DNA of 10,094 nucleotides from the NCBI GenBank assembly GCA_900554605.1, contig USHU01000024.1, positions 1 to 10,094 of the forward strand, in the 5' to 3' direction. Shown one piece after another: positions 1 to 7,931 of the stretch. Under the pieces are notes generated by a model. It saw only the letters and a list, made by a program, of their open reading frames with translations. It searched no databases and was not told where the DNA came from. This DNA comes from an uncultured Actinomyces sp. (lineage in GTDB: Bacteria > Actinomycetota > Actinomycetes > Actinomycetales > Actinomycetaceae). Numbering within the stretch: position 1 is the stretch's first letter; every line of letters starts with the position of its first letter. Both the position numbers and the translations under genes were made by a program.

Positions 1-247
1 TGACCTTCTTCAATGCGGATGAGAGATCAGAGCAACTTCCCCCGGCTAAAGAGATTGCAGTTCCCATGACGTCCAGGAAGAGTTCGGCGATTGGGGTCAC
101 CAAGGGGGAAATCATCAGGCCAAAAGAATTAGAGCCGACACGTGCACCGCGGGCCTTACTGGCCAAAGACTTCACTTCCCCCGCCTGAGATGCGATGCGT
201 CCTGCAAGAAGTGCAGCGTCAGCCGGCTGCCAGGCTACTTCATTCAT
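1..247 (-). CDS. EspC/WXG100-like small secreted-type protein, C-terminus beyond left edge
   Basis: The frame is open from an ATG at 247 to the window edge (82 codons), and a clear AGGAG ribosome site precedes the ATG. This gene is only seen by reading the reverse strand at the edge. The protein is small, helical and alanine-rich. It has a tryptophan near the start (W6) and a central S-F-G-x-M-x-S-P-L block (residues 41-49) followed by an amphipathic helix. This resembles the EspC/DUF2580 and WXG100-like proteins linked to ESX (type VII) secretion in Actinomycetota, which are about 100 residues long, so some 20 residues may be missing. It lies 20 bases downstream of the YbaB-like gene on the same strand, the usual order at such loci. 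The family call rests on pattern and context. There is no canonical WXG motif, so a generic helical-hairpin protein remains possible. Confidence 0.55.
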   Translation of the reverse strand, partial: MNEVAWQPADAALLAGRIASQAGEVKSLASKARGARVGSNSFGLMISPLVTPIAELFLDVMGTAISLAGGSCSDLSSALKKV

Positions 248-267
248 CTTTTCTCCTAAAATGACCT

Positions 268-762
268 TCACTTATCTCCGCCGTGGCGAAGCGCTCCTGC
301 ATCTAGACGACCAAAATGATCGAATGCGGCATGCGCTCCAGCGTTTTCATCGGCGTGCTCTCGATGTGAACCATAGGTTTTTACGAGCACTTGAGCTTCA
401 ATAGAGGAATCTCCATATGCATCGACAGCAGCATCTGCTACGCGAGCACCGACATCTTGACGAGCATGTTTAAACGCCTCAAGGAAGGCGTGGCCAAGAG
501 CCGGATGATCAGGAACCTGAACCTCAATGGGAGTACCCGAGGAATCAACGACGACGCGAACCGCGTGGTCTTTTGATTCACCTTCGCCGCGGATATCCCT
601 CATGCGTTCAACGAATTCGAAGGCGCCTGCTGCAGCTTTATTAGACTCATCGACTTGTGCGTCAATCGCTGCTAGCAGTTCATCAACACCACCAAAGGCA
701 CCCTCGTCTGCACTACTACTGTGGTGTTTACCAAATCCACCTAAGCCTGACGTATCTGCCAT
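268..762 (-). CDS. YbaB/EbfC-like protein of a putative type VII secretion locus
   Basis: This 164-residue protein starts at the ATG at 762. An in-frame TAG at 772-774 lies four codons upstream, so no longer start is available, and no good Shine-Dalgarno precedes it. Residues 1-25 are low-complexity (G/S/H-rich). Residues 26-56 form a predicted helix. Residues 57-113 follow the YbaB/EbfC pattern: a beta hairpin with V-R-V-V-V-D-S-S-G-T-P-I-E-V-Q-V and then a long amphipathic helix. Residues 114-164 are polar and His/Ala-rich. YbaB proteins are small dimeric nucleoid-associated proteins of about 110 residues. Extended actinobacterial versions recur beside ESX-type substrates and may act as partners or chaperones rather than DNA binders. 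The EspC-like gene follows after 20 bases, suggesting one transcript. The fold is a fair call, but the role is inferred. Confidence 0.6.
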   Translation of the reverse strand: MADTSGLGGFGKHHSSSADEGAFGGVDELLAAIDAQVDESNKAAAGAFEFVERMRDIRGEGESKDHAVRVVVDSSGTPIEVQVPDHPALGHAFLEAFKHARQDVGARVADAAVDAYGDSSIEAQVLVKTYGSHREHADENAGAHAAFDHFGRLDAGALRHGGDK

Positions 763-841
763 GTTTTTACGCTACATCCGCCGTCCCCCGGGGCGCAAAA
801 TCCATGGAGAAAAAGGGTCACTATGCGATCAGTAATAAGGT

Positions 842-1609
842 TCACATCGCCAAGTTTGTCAGCGATCCAATGCCCTCGATCTCAACTTCAACGCGTTCAC
901 CGGAATTCAGGCGACCTCCGGCAGGGGTGCCCGTTAGAATCACGTCACCGGGCAGAAGAGTGAAAATTCCCGACACATAGGACACGATCTGAGCGATTGA
1001 ATATCCCATCTGCGAGGTGCTCCCGCTCCCCCGCTCTTCCCCGTTAATGCGCAGCGTGATCTGGGCATTATCGGGGTCGAAAGAAGAACCGACCGTGATC
1101 CATGGCCCCAGAGGGCACGCGGTATCCCAGCTCTTGGCACGACCAAGTGCTCCACCGTCCTCACGTGCAGCATCCGCCGCGGTCAAGTCGTTTGCGCAGG
1201 TATAACCCAGCACCACCGAGGGAGCATCCTCAACGCTCACGTCCTTGGCCAAGGTTTTAATGACCACCGCAAGCTCGGCCTCGTAAAAAACTTCCTGTCC
1301 CCAGGAAGGAAAGACGATCGGGTCATCAGGGCCAATCACCGTAGTATTCGGCTTCAAGAAAACGCTGGGGCGCGCAGGCGGATCGCTCGGAAGTACACCC
1401 GGAGCCGGGTAATTCCCGCCCAAGCCAATAACCTTGGAACGAGGAATGACAGGCGAGAGAAGTCGCACTTCGTCTAGCTCGAAGATCTGGCCCGAGGGTT
1501 CGACAGGCGAAAACAGCGGGTCACCCTTCAAGCCAACGATTCGAGTCGATTCGTCCTCTAAAGCTCCGTAGTAAATCGAGCTTCCTTGAGAAAAACGAGC
1601 GATACGCAT
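842..1609 (-). CDS. Fumarylacetoacetate hydrolase (FAH) family protein
   Basis: This 255-residue protein has an ATG at 1609 preceded by a near-perfect AGGAGG at 1615-1620. It has the FAH C-terminal catalytic fold. The metal-binding triad is E110 and E112 (in Y-E-A-E-L-A-V-V-I) plus D141 (in N-D-L-T-A-A-D). The active-site K159-S-W-D162 and the G-D-V-I-L-T-G-T-P-A-G motif (221-231) are also present. The length matches the 2-hydroxyhepta-2,4-diene-1,7-dioate isomerase / acylpyruvate hydrolase / oxaloacetate decarboxylase branch, cytosolic Mg-dependent enzymes acting on 2-oxo acids. All visible catalytic residues are intact. It begins 27 bases after the symporter stop, so the two are probably cotranscribed. 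No aromatic catabolism genes are nearby, so the substrate cannot be named. Housekeeping 2-oxo acid clean-up is as likely as a pathway role. Confidence 0.88.
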   Translation of the reverse strand: MRIARFSQGSSIYYGALEDESTRIVGLKGDPLFSPVEPSGQIFELDEVRLLSPVIPRSKVIGLGGNYPAPGVLPSDPPARPSVFLKPNTTVIGPDDPIVFPSWGQEVFYEAELAVVIKTLAKDVSVEDAPSVVLGYTCANDLTAADAAREDGGALGRAKSWDTACPLGPWITVGSSFDPDNAQITLRINGEERGSGSTSQMGYSIAQIVSYVSGIFTLLPGDVILTGTPAGGRLNSGERVEVEIEGIGSLTNLAM

Positions 1610-1636
1610 GACGACCTCCTTTGTGTCGCAAGTAGC

Positions 1637-3115
1637 CTATCGCGAAGTAGGCTCCCCATCCCACACATCGCCGGGAAGGTCGCCAGGAAGGAGCGGATTG
1701 TCCTTCGCGACAAACACTGGATCAGCAATGCCACTCTTGCGCTGGGCCTCGTAATCGCGGAGCGTGCCCAAACCCCAGGGGGCGAGGACGATCAAGGCGA
1801 CCAGGTTCGTCACGGTCATGATGGCCATTGCGATATCAACCGCGTTCCAGACCAAATCAAGGGTGGTCAGCGCACCGATAACGACCGAGGCCACGGAGAT
1901 GATGCGCACGGCCCAGGTTGCAACTTTGGACTTGACAACGAAAGACAGGTTGATCTCGGAGTAGACGTAAGCAGCAATGACGGACGAGTAAGCAAGCACG
2001 AAGATCAGGATCGACATGGGCATGATGGTCCACTGTCCCAACTGATCGGCAACCGCAAGGGTTGTCAGGTTAGCCGGATTTGCCTCGGGGTTGGACCAAA
2101 CCTTCTCGCCGGCAATCAAGATGACGAAAGCGGTTGCAGTACACACGATGATCGTGTCAACGAAAACGCCCAGAGACTGGATGAGACCCTGGCGAACGGG
2201 GTGAGCGACGGTGGCGGTTGCAGCGGCGTTGGGAGCGGTACCCTGACCGGCCTCGTTTGAGAAGAGGCCGCGCTTCGTACCGTTGATGACTGCGGCGAGG
2301 ATTCCACCACCCAATCCCGCAAGGGTCGGTTGCGGAGCGAAAGCTGCGGCAAAAATCTGACCGATGACAGCGCCGAACTTGGGTAGGTTCAGCACACAGA
2401 TCACGGCAACCATGATGACGTAGACGGTGGCCATGATCGGCGCCATCCACTCGGTCACGCGAGCAACGGTCTTAATTCCGCCGAAGATCACCATTGCGGA
2501 GAACACAAAGAGAAGAGCCGCGATGACTAGGTGTGCGCTGGACAGGCCTCCCAATCCCGCGATCGGTTCACGGGCCGAGGGGCTCAAAGCGGAGAGGAGC
2601 GTGGATGCAATCGCGTTGGATTGCACCGACGTGATGACGAATGCGCAGGTCACAACCGTGATGACAGCAAAGATGCTTGCCAAAACCTTATTCTTCATGC
2701 CTAGCGCAATGTAGTAGGCAGGGCCTCCGCGGAAGGTTCCGTCAGCGGAACGTACCTTGAAGATCTGCGCAAGCGTGGCCTCGAAAAAGGCGGTCGACAT
2801 ACCGACCAGGGCAACAACCCACATCCAGAAGATCGCACCAGGGCCACCCATGAGCAGTGCAACGGCCACGCCAAAGACGTTACCGACGCCCACGCGTGCG
2901 GCTAGGGAGATCGTGAATGCCTGGAAGGAGGAAATTCCACCCTGTGCACCACCGCGAGAACCCGAAATTGAGCGGATCATTTCAGGGAATTGACGGATCT
3001 GCATGAATCGTGATCGCACTGTGAGGTAAAGCCCCGTGCCAATCAGGATCCACACCGTCAGGTGCAAGGTGATCCAGTCAGCGATGTTTTGGATGGACTG
3101 TGCCAGATCCGCCAT
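1637..3115 (-). CDS. Alanine/amino-acid:sodium symporter, AGCS family
   Basis: This 492-residue inner-membrane protein has hydrophobic helices through about residue 450 and a polar tail. AGCS hallmarks are A-R-V-G-V-G-N-V-F-G-V-A (73-84), the G-G-P-G-A-I-F-W-M-W stretch (90-99), E112 in the F-F-E-A-T-L-A helix, F-R-G-G-P-A-Y-Y (128-135), and the signature S-N-E-A-G-Q-G-T-A-P (286-295). The family imports alanine, glycine or glutamine with sodium. AlsT/DagA-type naming is possible, but the substrate cannot be set from sequence. Length is normal for the family and no break is seen. The ATG at 3115 has a GGAGG about 7 bases upstream. It heads a likely two-gene operon with the FAH-family enzyme and diverges from the helicase gene over 129 bases. 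Confidence 0.93.
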   Translation of the reverse strand: MADLAQSIQNIADWITLHLTVWILIGTGLYLTVRSRFMQIRQFPEMIRSISGSRGGAQGGISSFQAFTISLAARVGVGNVFGVAVALLMGGPGAIFWMWVVALVGMSTAFFEATLAQIFKVRSADGTFRGGPAYYIALGMKNKVLASIFAVITVVTCAFVITSVQSNAIASTLLSALSPSAREPIAGLGGLSSAHLVIAALLFVFSAMVIFGGIKTVARVTEWMAPIMATVYVIMVAVICVLNLPKFGAVIGQIFAAAFAPQPTLAGLGGGILAAVINGTKRGLFSNEAGQGTAPNAAATATVAHPVRQGLIQSLGVFVDTIIVCTATAFVILIAGEKVWSNPEANPANLTTLAVADQLGQWTIMPMSILIFVLAYSSVIAAYVYSEINLSFVVKSKVATWAVRIISVASVVIGALTTLDLVWNAVDIAMAIMTVTNLVALIVLAPWGLGTLRDYEAQRKSGIADPVFVAKDNPLLPGDLPGDVWDGEPTSR

Positions 3116-3244
3116 TCGTTCCTCCGCTATCTACTTCAACAAGGTTGTGGGTCAGCGCCTCGAAGTCTATCGCGATGGGGCGATCTTCTTCGCTTTTAGC
3201 CGCAAACTGGACGCAGATGCGGGGAGGTCTGGGAAGATAGAAGC
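3116..3244. promoter_or_regulatory. Divergent intergenic region between symporter and helicase
   Basis: The two genes are transcribed away from each other, so promoters for both must lie here unless one is inside a gene. The symporter ribosome site (GGAGG) is at about 3121-3125. The helicase has only weak purine runs before its ATG at 3245. On the plus strand TTGTGG at 3144-3149 followed 17 bases later by TATCGC is the best promoter-like pair, but it matches the consensus poorly. No operator-like palindrome stood out. Confidence 0.3.
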
Positions 3245-6007
3245 ATGAGCGCTCCGTTAAATGAACTCCTCGACGATCTGGAAGATCGCGGTTTACTGAC
3301 CGATGATGATGCCCTTTATGAGGCATTTTCGTCGTGGGCATCATCAACGGGGCGTCCGCTCTACCGGCACCAAGATGAATCTTTAATTGAGATTTTGTCG
3401 GGAAACCACGTCATTGCAGCAACGCCCACGGGCTCTGGCAAGTCGATGATTGCTTTGGCTGCGCATTTTGTGTCGATGGCTCATGGTGGCCGCTCGTACT
3501 ACACGGCGCCTTTGAAAGCACTGGTCTCAGAAAAGTTTTTCGACTTGGTGTCGCTATTCGGCGCCGACAATGTCGGAATGGTGACGGGCGATGTCTCGTT
3601 GAACGCAGACGCTCCGATCATTTGCTGCACCGCAGAAATCCTGGCGAATCAGTCCCTGCGTGAAGGACCGACGCTCGACGCGGACATGATTGTTATGGAT
3701 GAGTTCCATTTCTATGCTGATCCGCAACGAGGCTGGGCGTGGCAGGTTCCTCTTCTTGAACTCACGCGCCCGCAGTTCATTGCAATGAGCGCGACGCTTG
3801 GAGATACGACTGTATTCCGCAAACAATGGACGGAACGAACGGGACGGCCGACGGTGGAAATTACCGATGCGCAGCGTCCTGTTCCCTTGGAATACGACTA
3901 TGTTGTTGACACCCTTCAGGACACGGTCGAGCGTCTGCTTTCAGAGGGACGTCACCCGATCTACATCGTTCATTTTTCCCAAAAAGATGCAGTTGATACG
4001 GCCTCTGCTCTGAGTGATCGCAAGCTCATTTCTCCTGAAATTCGTTCGCAGATTTCGCGTGAGATTTCCTCTGTGTCCTTTACAAAGGGTTTTGGGCAGA
4101 CTCTGCGTGGCCTTCTTACTCACGGGATTGGGGTTCACCACGCGGGAATGCTGCCTAGGTATCGCCGACTTGTCGAGCGCTTGACCCAGCAGGGTTTGCT
4201 CCCGGTTATCTGCGGAACTGACACTCTTGGAGTCGGTATCAATGTCCCTATTCGCACAGTTTTGCTCACTTCCTTGGTGAAGTTTGATGGAAGCAAGATG
4301 CGGCACCTGCGTTCGCGTGAATTCCACCAGATTGCAGGACGCGCGGGGCGTGCGGGTTTTGACACCGTTGGTTTTGTCCGAGTTCTGGCCCCCGAGCACG
4401 AAGTGGAAACGGCCCGCGAGCGCGCCCGTTTAACGGCTGCTCAGGAGGCCGCTCGCGATGAACGCGAGGCGAAGAAGGCAAAGAAGAAGGCGTCCAAGAA
4501 GCGCAGTGGCCCGAAGGAAGGCCAGATCACTTGGTCGCGTTCGACTTTTGAGCGCCTGCGCGATGCTGCCCCTGAAGCATTGCAGTCTCACTTCGAGATG
4601 ACTCACGCGACGGTTCTGAACGTGTTGGGCGGAGCAGCCGATGCTGGGCGAGATCCTGCAGAGCATCTCGTCGATTTGGCATTGCACAACGATGACCCGC
4701 CGCTCCCTGCGAACCCTCATATTCGTCATCTTGCAGACATTTATACTTCTCTTCTCCAAGCCGGGGTTGTCGAGCATCTCTCCAGTGCCCGGGCTCAGGA
4801 GTTGGGTGTCTCTAGGTTGCAGTTGGTTGCGGATTTGCCGGATGATTTTGCGCTCAATCAGCCGCTTTCTCCCTTCGCTTTGGCTGCTTTCGAGCTTCTT
4901 GATCCGGATTCGCCGACCTTTGCCCTTGACGTGATTTCCATTGTCGAGGCCGTGCTTGAGGATCCCCGGCCCCTGCTGTATGCGCAAGAAAACCAGGCGA
5001 AAGCTGCGGCCGTTGCGTCCATGAAGGCACAGGGGATGGAGTATGACGAGCGCATGGCTGCCCTAGAAGAGATCTCGTGGCCTAAGCCTTTGGAAGAGCT
5101 CCTCTCCCCCGCTTTCAGTGTCTATGCGCGTTCAAACCCGTGGGTTGGAGATCTTGAACTCTCTCCCAAGTCGGTCATCCGCGAAATGATTGAAAACGCC
5201 ATGACCTTTACCGAGCTCATCTCCCGTTACGACGTGGGACGCTCAGAGGGCGTCATTTTGCGCTATCTCAGTGATGCCTATCGAATGATGCGTCAAGTGA
5301 TCCCGGAAGAAATCATGACTGAGGAACTTGAAGCCATGATTTCGTGGTTGGCTGATCTGATCCGCAGCGTTGATTCTTCTCTTCTGGACGAGTGGGAAGC
5401 AATGATGAACGGGGAGGAATTGACCGAGGCCGAAGAGGTTTCTTCTACCGTTGGAGCTGAGCGCGCATTTGGAGCCGATGAGTCCGGAGTTATTGCTTTC
5501 ACGGCAAATCGTCATGCTTTCCGCAATGCCGTACGTCGGGCGCTCTTTAATTTTGTTGAGTTGATGAGTCGTGATGATGTCGATGGGCTTGAGCGAGCAA
5601 GCGCGCAGGCCGCAGATAGTGATGGGCTCTTTGCTGAGGCTGCGCCGTGGACCGGCGATGATTGGGATCATGCCTTGGAACGCTACTGGGCAGAACATGA
5701 CTGGATCGATATCAATCAGGGCGCGCGTTCCCAAGCGCTTTGTGCCTTGGAAGAACAGATCAGCGGCGAAGACATCTTGGCCTTGATGTCCTTCTCCGCC
5801 AGGGATAACGCCATTCAGCGCAGTCGTTTCGAGGCCCTTGCGCGGGCTGTCGATGAGGCTCCCGCCGGTTCGGTCTGGTTGGCGACTCAGACCATCACGG
5901 ATCCGGAAGGCAATATGGACTGGCGTATTGCCGCCCTCGTGGACTTGGCTGCCTCTGACAAGGAAAAGCTGGCGGTTCTGACCGTGCTCACGGTCGACGC
6001 GCGGTAG
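3245..6007 (+). CDS. Ski2-like DEAD/DEAH-box helicase with C-terminal DUF3516 domain
   Basis: This 920-residue cytosolic SF2 helicase is probably RNA-directed. Its motifs occur in order: Q-like R-H-Q-D-E (41-45); Walker A T-P-T-G-S-G-K-S (60-67); T-A-P-L-K-A-L (87-93); motif II D-E-F-H (152-155); motif III S-A-T (182-184); motif IV region I-V-H-F-S (241-245); H-H-A-G-M-L (298-303); motif V G-T-D-T-L-G-V-G-I-N (324-333); motif VI Q-I-A-G-R-A-G-R-A-G (362-371). A lysine-rich linker (409-420) separates the motor from a long helical region matching DUF3516, including L-R-Y-L-S-D-A-Y-R and V-D-S-S-L-L-D-E-W-E around residues 670-720. This architecture is a conserved actinobacterial type related to HelY/Mtr4-like enzymes. 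The exact RNA substrate is unknown to me. All ATPase motifs are intact. The start has only a weak ribosome site, but the protein begins where the family does. Its last 20 bases overlap the convergent TetR gene. Confidence 0.93.
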   Translation: MSAPLNELLDDLEDRGLLTDDDALYEAFSSWASSTGRPLYRHQDESLIEILSGNHVIAATPTGSGKSMIALAAHFVSMAHGGRSYYTAPLKALVSEKFFDLVSLFGADNVGMVTGDVSLNADAPIICCTAEILANQSLREGPTLDADMIVMDEFHFYADPQRGWAWQVPLLELTRPQFIAMSATLGDTTVFRKQWTERTGRPTVEITDAQRPVPLEYDYVVDTLQDTVERLLSEGRHPIYIVHFSQKDAVDTASALSDRKLISPEIRSQISREISSVSFTKGFGQTLRGLLTHGIGVHHAGMLPRYRRLVERLTQQGLLPVICGTDTLGVGINVPIRTVLLTSLVKFDGSKMRHLRSREFHQIAGRAGRAGFDTVGFVRVLAPEHEVETARERARLTAAQEAARDEREAKKAKKKASKKRSGPKEGQITWSRSTFERLRDAAPEALQSHFEMTHATVLNVLGGAADAGRDPAEHLVDLALHNDDPPLPANPHIRHLADIYTSLLQAGVVEHLSSARAQELGVSRLQLVADLPDDFALNQPLSPFALAAFELLDPDSPTFALDVISIVEAVLEDPRPLLYAQENQAKAAAVASMKAQGMEYDERMAALEEISWPKPLEELLSPAFSVYARSNPWVGDLELSPKSVIREMIENAMTFTELISRYDVGRSEGVILRYLSDAYRMMRQVIPEEIMTEELEAMISWLADLIRSVDSSLLDEWEAMMNGEELTEAEEVSSTVGAERAFGADESGVIAFTANRHAFRNAVRRALFNFVELMSRDDVDGLERASAQAADSDGLFAEAAPWTGDDWDHALERYWAEHDWIDINQGARSQALCALEEQISGEDILALMSFSARDNAIQRSRFEALARAVDEAPAGSVWLATQTITDPEGNMDWRIAALVDLAASDKEKLAVLTVLTVDAR

Positions 6008-6611
6008 GGGTTCCCTCACCCGGCAAGGTGTCGCCCTCGTGAAGTAAATAAATACTTTCCACGCGACCATCCCCAAGGAATTCGAGGATCTCATCCGATA
6101 GTTCTTTCTCGCCTTCCCATAGACGAAGAGAAAGCACCAGGTTGATCAGCAAACCGTGAGAAAGAAAGAGCCGGGCCTGGGCTGAATCCATTCCGCCTTC
6201 ATCCCGAAGCAGACGGTACACGCGAGCAAAACTCTCGCGGGCGAGCTGGCCAAAACGCGGGTCGGATCCCATCATGAAGAGACGTACGATCATCATGAAT
6301 GTGTCGCGGTCCCTCACGATCTCCGCGTACATATCCCCTAGCGCTTGTCGGCGTTCAAATTCGCTTGCATCCGGCGACACCGGGGCTTCGACGAAGCGTT
6401 GGCACAGCTGTTCAACCACATGTGTAGCAGCCTCTTCAAAGAGCGTCTCCTTAGATCTGAAGAAACGCACGACGTATGCCTGACTGACACTTGCCTCACG
6501 CGCGATCGAGTCGGTCGTGGCCGCAGCGTAGCCGACCCGAGCGAACACGCGCACTGCAGCTTCTAGCATGAGCGCCTTGCGCTCATTCGCAGGCATACGC
6601 GTCGCAACCAT
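5988..6611 (-). CDS. TetR/AcrR-family transcriptional repressor
   Basis: This 207-residue protein starts with an ATG at 6611, preceded by an AGAGGA-like site (6618-6623). The N-terminal TetR DNA-binding domain spans about residues 9-57, with the recognition helix-turn-helix T-D-S-I-A-R-E-A-S-V-S-Q-A-Y-V-V-R-F-F (33-51) followed by the typical K-E-T-L-F. The remainder is an all-helical ligand/dimerization domain with no recognisable effector class. It begins 34 bases after the stop of the flavodoxin-fold oxidoreductase on the same strand, so it is probably cotranscribed and represses that operon, sensing an electrophile or quinone-like compound. Both of those roles are inferred. The 3' end overlaps the helicase 3' end by 20 bases. 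Its C-terminal tail (G-T-P-T-A-R-R-P) is encoded by that overlap. Confidence 0.88.
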   Translation of the reverse strand: MVATRMPANERKALMLEAAVRVFARVGYAAATTDSIAREASVSQAYVVRFFRSKETLFEEAATHVVEQLCQRFVEAPVSPDASEFERRQALGDMYAEIVRDRDTFMMIVRLFMMGSDPRFGQLARESFARVYRLLRDEGGMDSAQARLFLSHGLLINLVLSLRLWEGEKELSDEILEFLGDGRVESIYLLHEGDTLPGEGTPTARRP

Positions 6612-6630
6612 GTCTCATCCTCTCAGTGCC

Positions 6631-6645
6631 ACTGTTACATACAGT
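6631..6645. repeat. Inverted repeat between oxidoreductase stop and TetR start
   Basis: Perfect 5-base arms ACTGT and ACAGT are separated by TACAT, just upstream of the tetR-type ribosome site. It could be a second weak operator or chance. The arms do not match the palindrome at 7225-7240. Confidence 0.3.
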
Positions 6646-7212
6646 CTATCCGCGAGCGTAAGCACGAACCTTTTCGACGAATGCAGCGCGGTATGAGGGA
6701 GTATCCACGTCCTGCTCGATCCGGCCGAGCATTAGAGTTTTAGTGAGTCGAATCCCAACGAATCCCAGAATCATCTGCTTCCACCGCGAAATCGGACCTC
6801 CGAAGAGCCGGTAAATGAACGATGGCGCACGTGACGTGACGATTAGCGCTGCGGTCTTACCTTCCAGCAGTCCCTGGCTCTTAGCACCGATGTAACGGTA
6901 CGCAAATCCGGGAGTGAGAGTGCGATCAAGGAAACCTTTAAGAATTGCGGGCTCAGCTGACCACCAGATCGGGAAACTGAACACGAGATGATCCGCCCAA
7001 GCGATGTCCTCTTGGTATCGCATAGGTGCGTTTTCATCTTCCATGTGCTGGCGATATCCGTAGCGCAGAACAGGATCAAAATCCTCCGTCGCCAGATCGA
7101 TCATACGCACGTCATGCCCAGCAACGCGCGCCTCATCGGCGTATGCGGAAGCAAGTTGATGAGAGTAGCTCTCAGCGTCTGGACTGCCCTGAATAACGAG
7201 AATCTTCATCAT
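6646..7212 (-). CDS. Flavodoxin-fold NAD(P)H oxidoreductase (NQO/KefF-like)
   Basis: This 188-residue cytosolic FMN/FAD-type quinone reductase belongs to the flavodoxin-2 (NQO) family. Visible features are the phosphate-binding Q-G-S-P start (8-11) after the first beta strand; the D-H-L-V-F-S-F-P-I-W-W motif (74-84); the long family block P-A-I-L-K-G-F-L-D-R and P-G-F-A-Y (88-105); and R-x-L-F-G-G near 135-139. Length is typical. Two adjacent ATGs (7212 and 7209) follow AGAGGA. The second is better spaced (about 6 bases), so the protein may start one residue later. A TetR-family regulator follows 34 bases downstream, and a candidate promoter with an operator palindrome lies upstream. The likely role is two-electron reduction of quinones or electrophiles, induced when the repressor is released. 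The substrate is an inference. Confidence 0.9.
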   Translation of the reverse strand: MMKILVIQGSPDAESYSHQLASAYADEARVAGHDVRMIDLATEDFDPVLRYGYRQHMEDENAPMRYQEDIAWADHLVFSFPIWWSAEPAILKGFLDRTLTPGFAYRYIGAKSQGLLEGKTAALIVTSRAPSFIYRLFGGPISRWKQMILGFVGIRLTKTLMLGRIEQDVDTPSYRAAFVEKVRAYARG

Positions 7213-7224
7213 TTTCCTCTTGTT

Positions 7225-7240
7225 GTAATCGGTTGATTAC
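7225..7240. promoter_or_regulatory. Candidate TetR-family operator
   Basis: A perfect 6-base inverted repeat GTAATC-N4-GATTAC extends imperfectly to 7222-7243 (GT and AC outer pairs). It lies about 13 bases before the oxidoreductase start and immediately downstream of a promoter-like -10 element, where bound repressor would block transcription. The partner is likely the TetR protein encoded in the same operon. This is inferred from position and symmetry. Confidence 0.55.
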
Positions 7241-7241
7241 T

Positions 7242-7270
7242 ACCATAGTGGTGGGCCTGTTCCGATGCAA
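7242..7270 (-). promoter_or_regulatory. Promoter-like sequence for oxidoreductase-tetR operon
   Basis: On the minus strand TTGCAT (plus 7265-7270) and TATGGT (plus 7242-7247) are separated by exactly 17 bases. They match the sigma-70-type -35 and -10 consensus at about four of six positions each. The start of transcription would fall inside the palindrome at 7225-7240. Confidence 0.45.
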
Positions 7271-7397
7271 CATTAGGGGGTATAGACGGATTAAACGAGT
7301 ATCTATGACGATACGCTCAGTGAGCACACAACAGCATTCTGCCTAGGATCTGGCAGGATCACGAGCGGGGATAAGTCTTAATCGACAGCCTTGACTA

Positions 7398-7841
7398 CTA
7401 CAAAGATCGCGACGCGTTCTCCCCCACAGGACGCTCGCCAATCTCCTGCTGAAGACGCACAAGGTACCCGTCGGGGTCCTGAACCAAGAACTGACGGACA
7501 CCGATCTCAATGTCGCCTGCCCGATACCACTTCTCTTCGGGCTCAACAAAGATTGGCCACCCTGCGTTCTTGACACGCCACAATGCGGCATCCAAGTTCT
7601 CGACCTGCACCTCGAAGTTGATCCCGCGGCCAAGCGGTGGCTCAAGGGCACCGGTCGCCCACGTCCTCCCCTGGTTGATCTGATCAAGCATCAGGTGCGC
7701 ATTACCTAAGACGAGGTATCCAAACCCCTCTTCGGGCCTCTCATAGCGGAGGGAAAAACCGACCAGATCGCACCAGAAATGCCGGGAGGCCTCGTAGTCG
7801 GTGACGGAAAGTTCAGGAACAAGCCCGGGTTCACAGGTCAT
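7398..7841 (-). CDS. Bleomycin-resistance-like VOC superfamily protein
   Basis: This 147-residue protein consists of two beta-alpha-beta-beta-beta VOC modules. Module one runs from V-P-E-L-S-V-T-D (8-15), with the F-W-C-D-L-V-G-F helix end and Y-L-V-L-G-N-A-H-L-M-L-D (42-53). Module two runs from G-I-N-F-E-V (73-78) to F-L-V-Q-D-P-D-G-Y-L-V-R-L (118-130). At the sites where glyoxalase-type enzymes carry His/Glu metal ligands, this protein has residues such as N75 and R129. It therefore resembles metal-free bleomycin-binding proteins (D-P-D-G-Y-L-x-R) more than glyoxalase I. Such proteins sequester drugs of the bleomycin type, but many homologues have no proven ligand. The ATG at 7841 has a weak ribosome site, and no better in-frame start was evident. 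It stands alone, with toxin-antitoxin remains upstream and the oxidoreductase operon downstream. Confidence 0.85.
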   Translation of the reverse strand: MTCEPGLVPELSVTDYEASRHFWCDLVGFSLRYERPEEGFGYLVLGNAHLMLDQINQGRTWATGALEPPLGRGINFEVQVENLDAALWRVKNAGWPIFVEPEEKWYRAGDIEIGVRQFLVQDPDGYLVRLQQEIGERPVGENASRSL

Positions 7842-7931
7842 TTCTACACTCTATCAGGCAGCTCGGATACACAAGTTGAACTCGGTCACGGCTGTCGAGC
7901 AATTTCAATTCCAGCGGTTTGCAGGGTGCCA

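Noticed and set aside
1586..2260. Plus-strand 224-codon frame opposite the symporter
   Set aside because: It is antisense to a clear AGCS transporter and has the D/G/H-rich composition typical of shadow frames.
5243..6094. Minus-strand 283-codon frame opposite the helicase 3' half
   Set aside because: It is antisense to conserved DUF3516 sequence, matches no family and runs into the TetR gene.
7336..7359. Hairpin CTGCC...GGCAG downstream of the bleomycin-resistance-like gene as a terminator
   Set aside because: The perfect arms are only five bases and no T-run follows on the minus strand.
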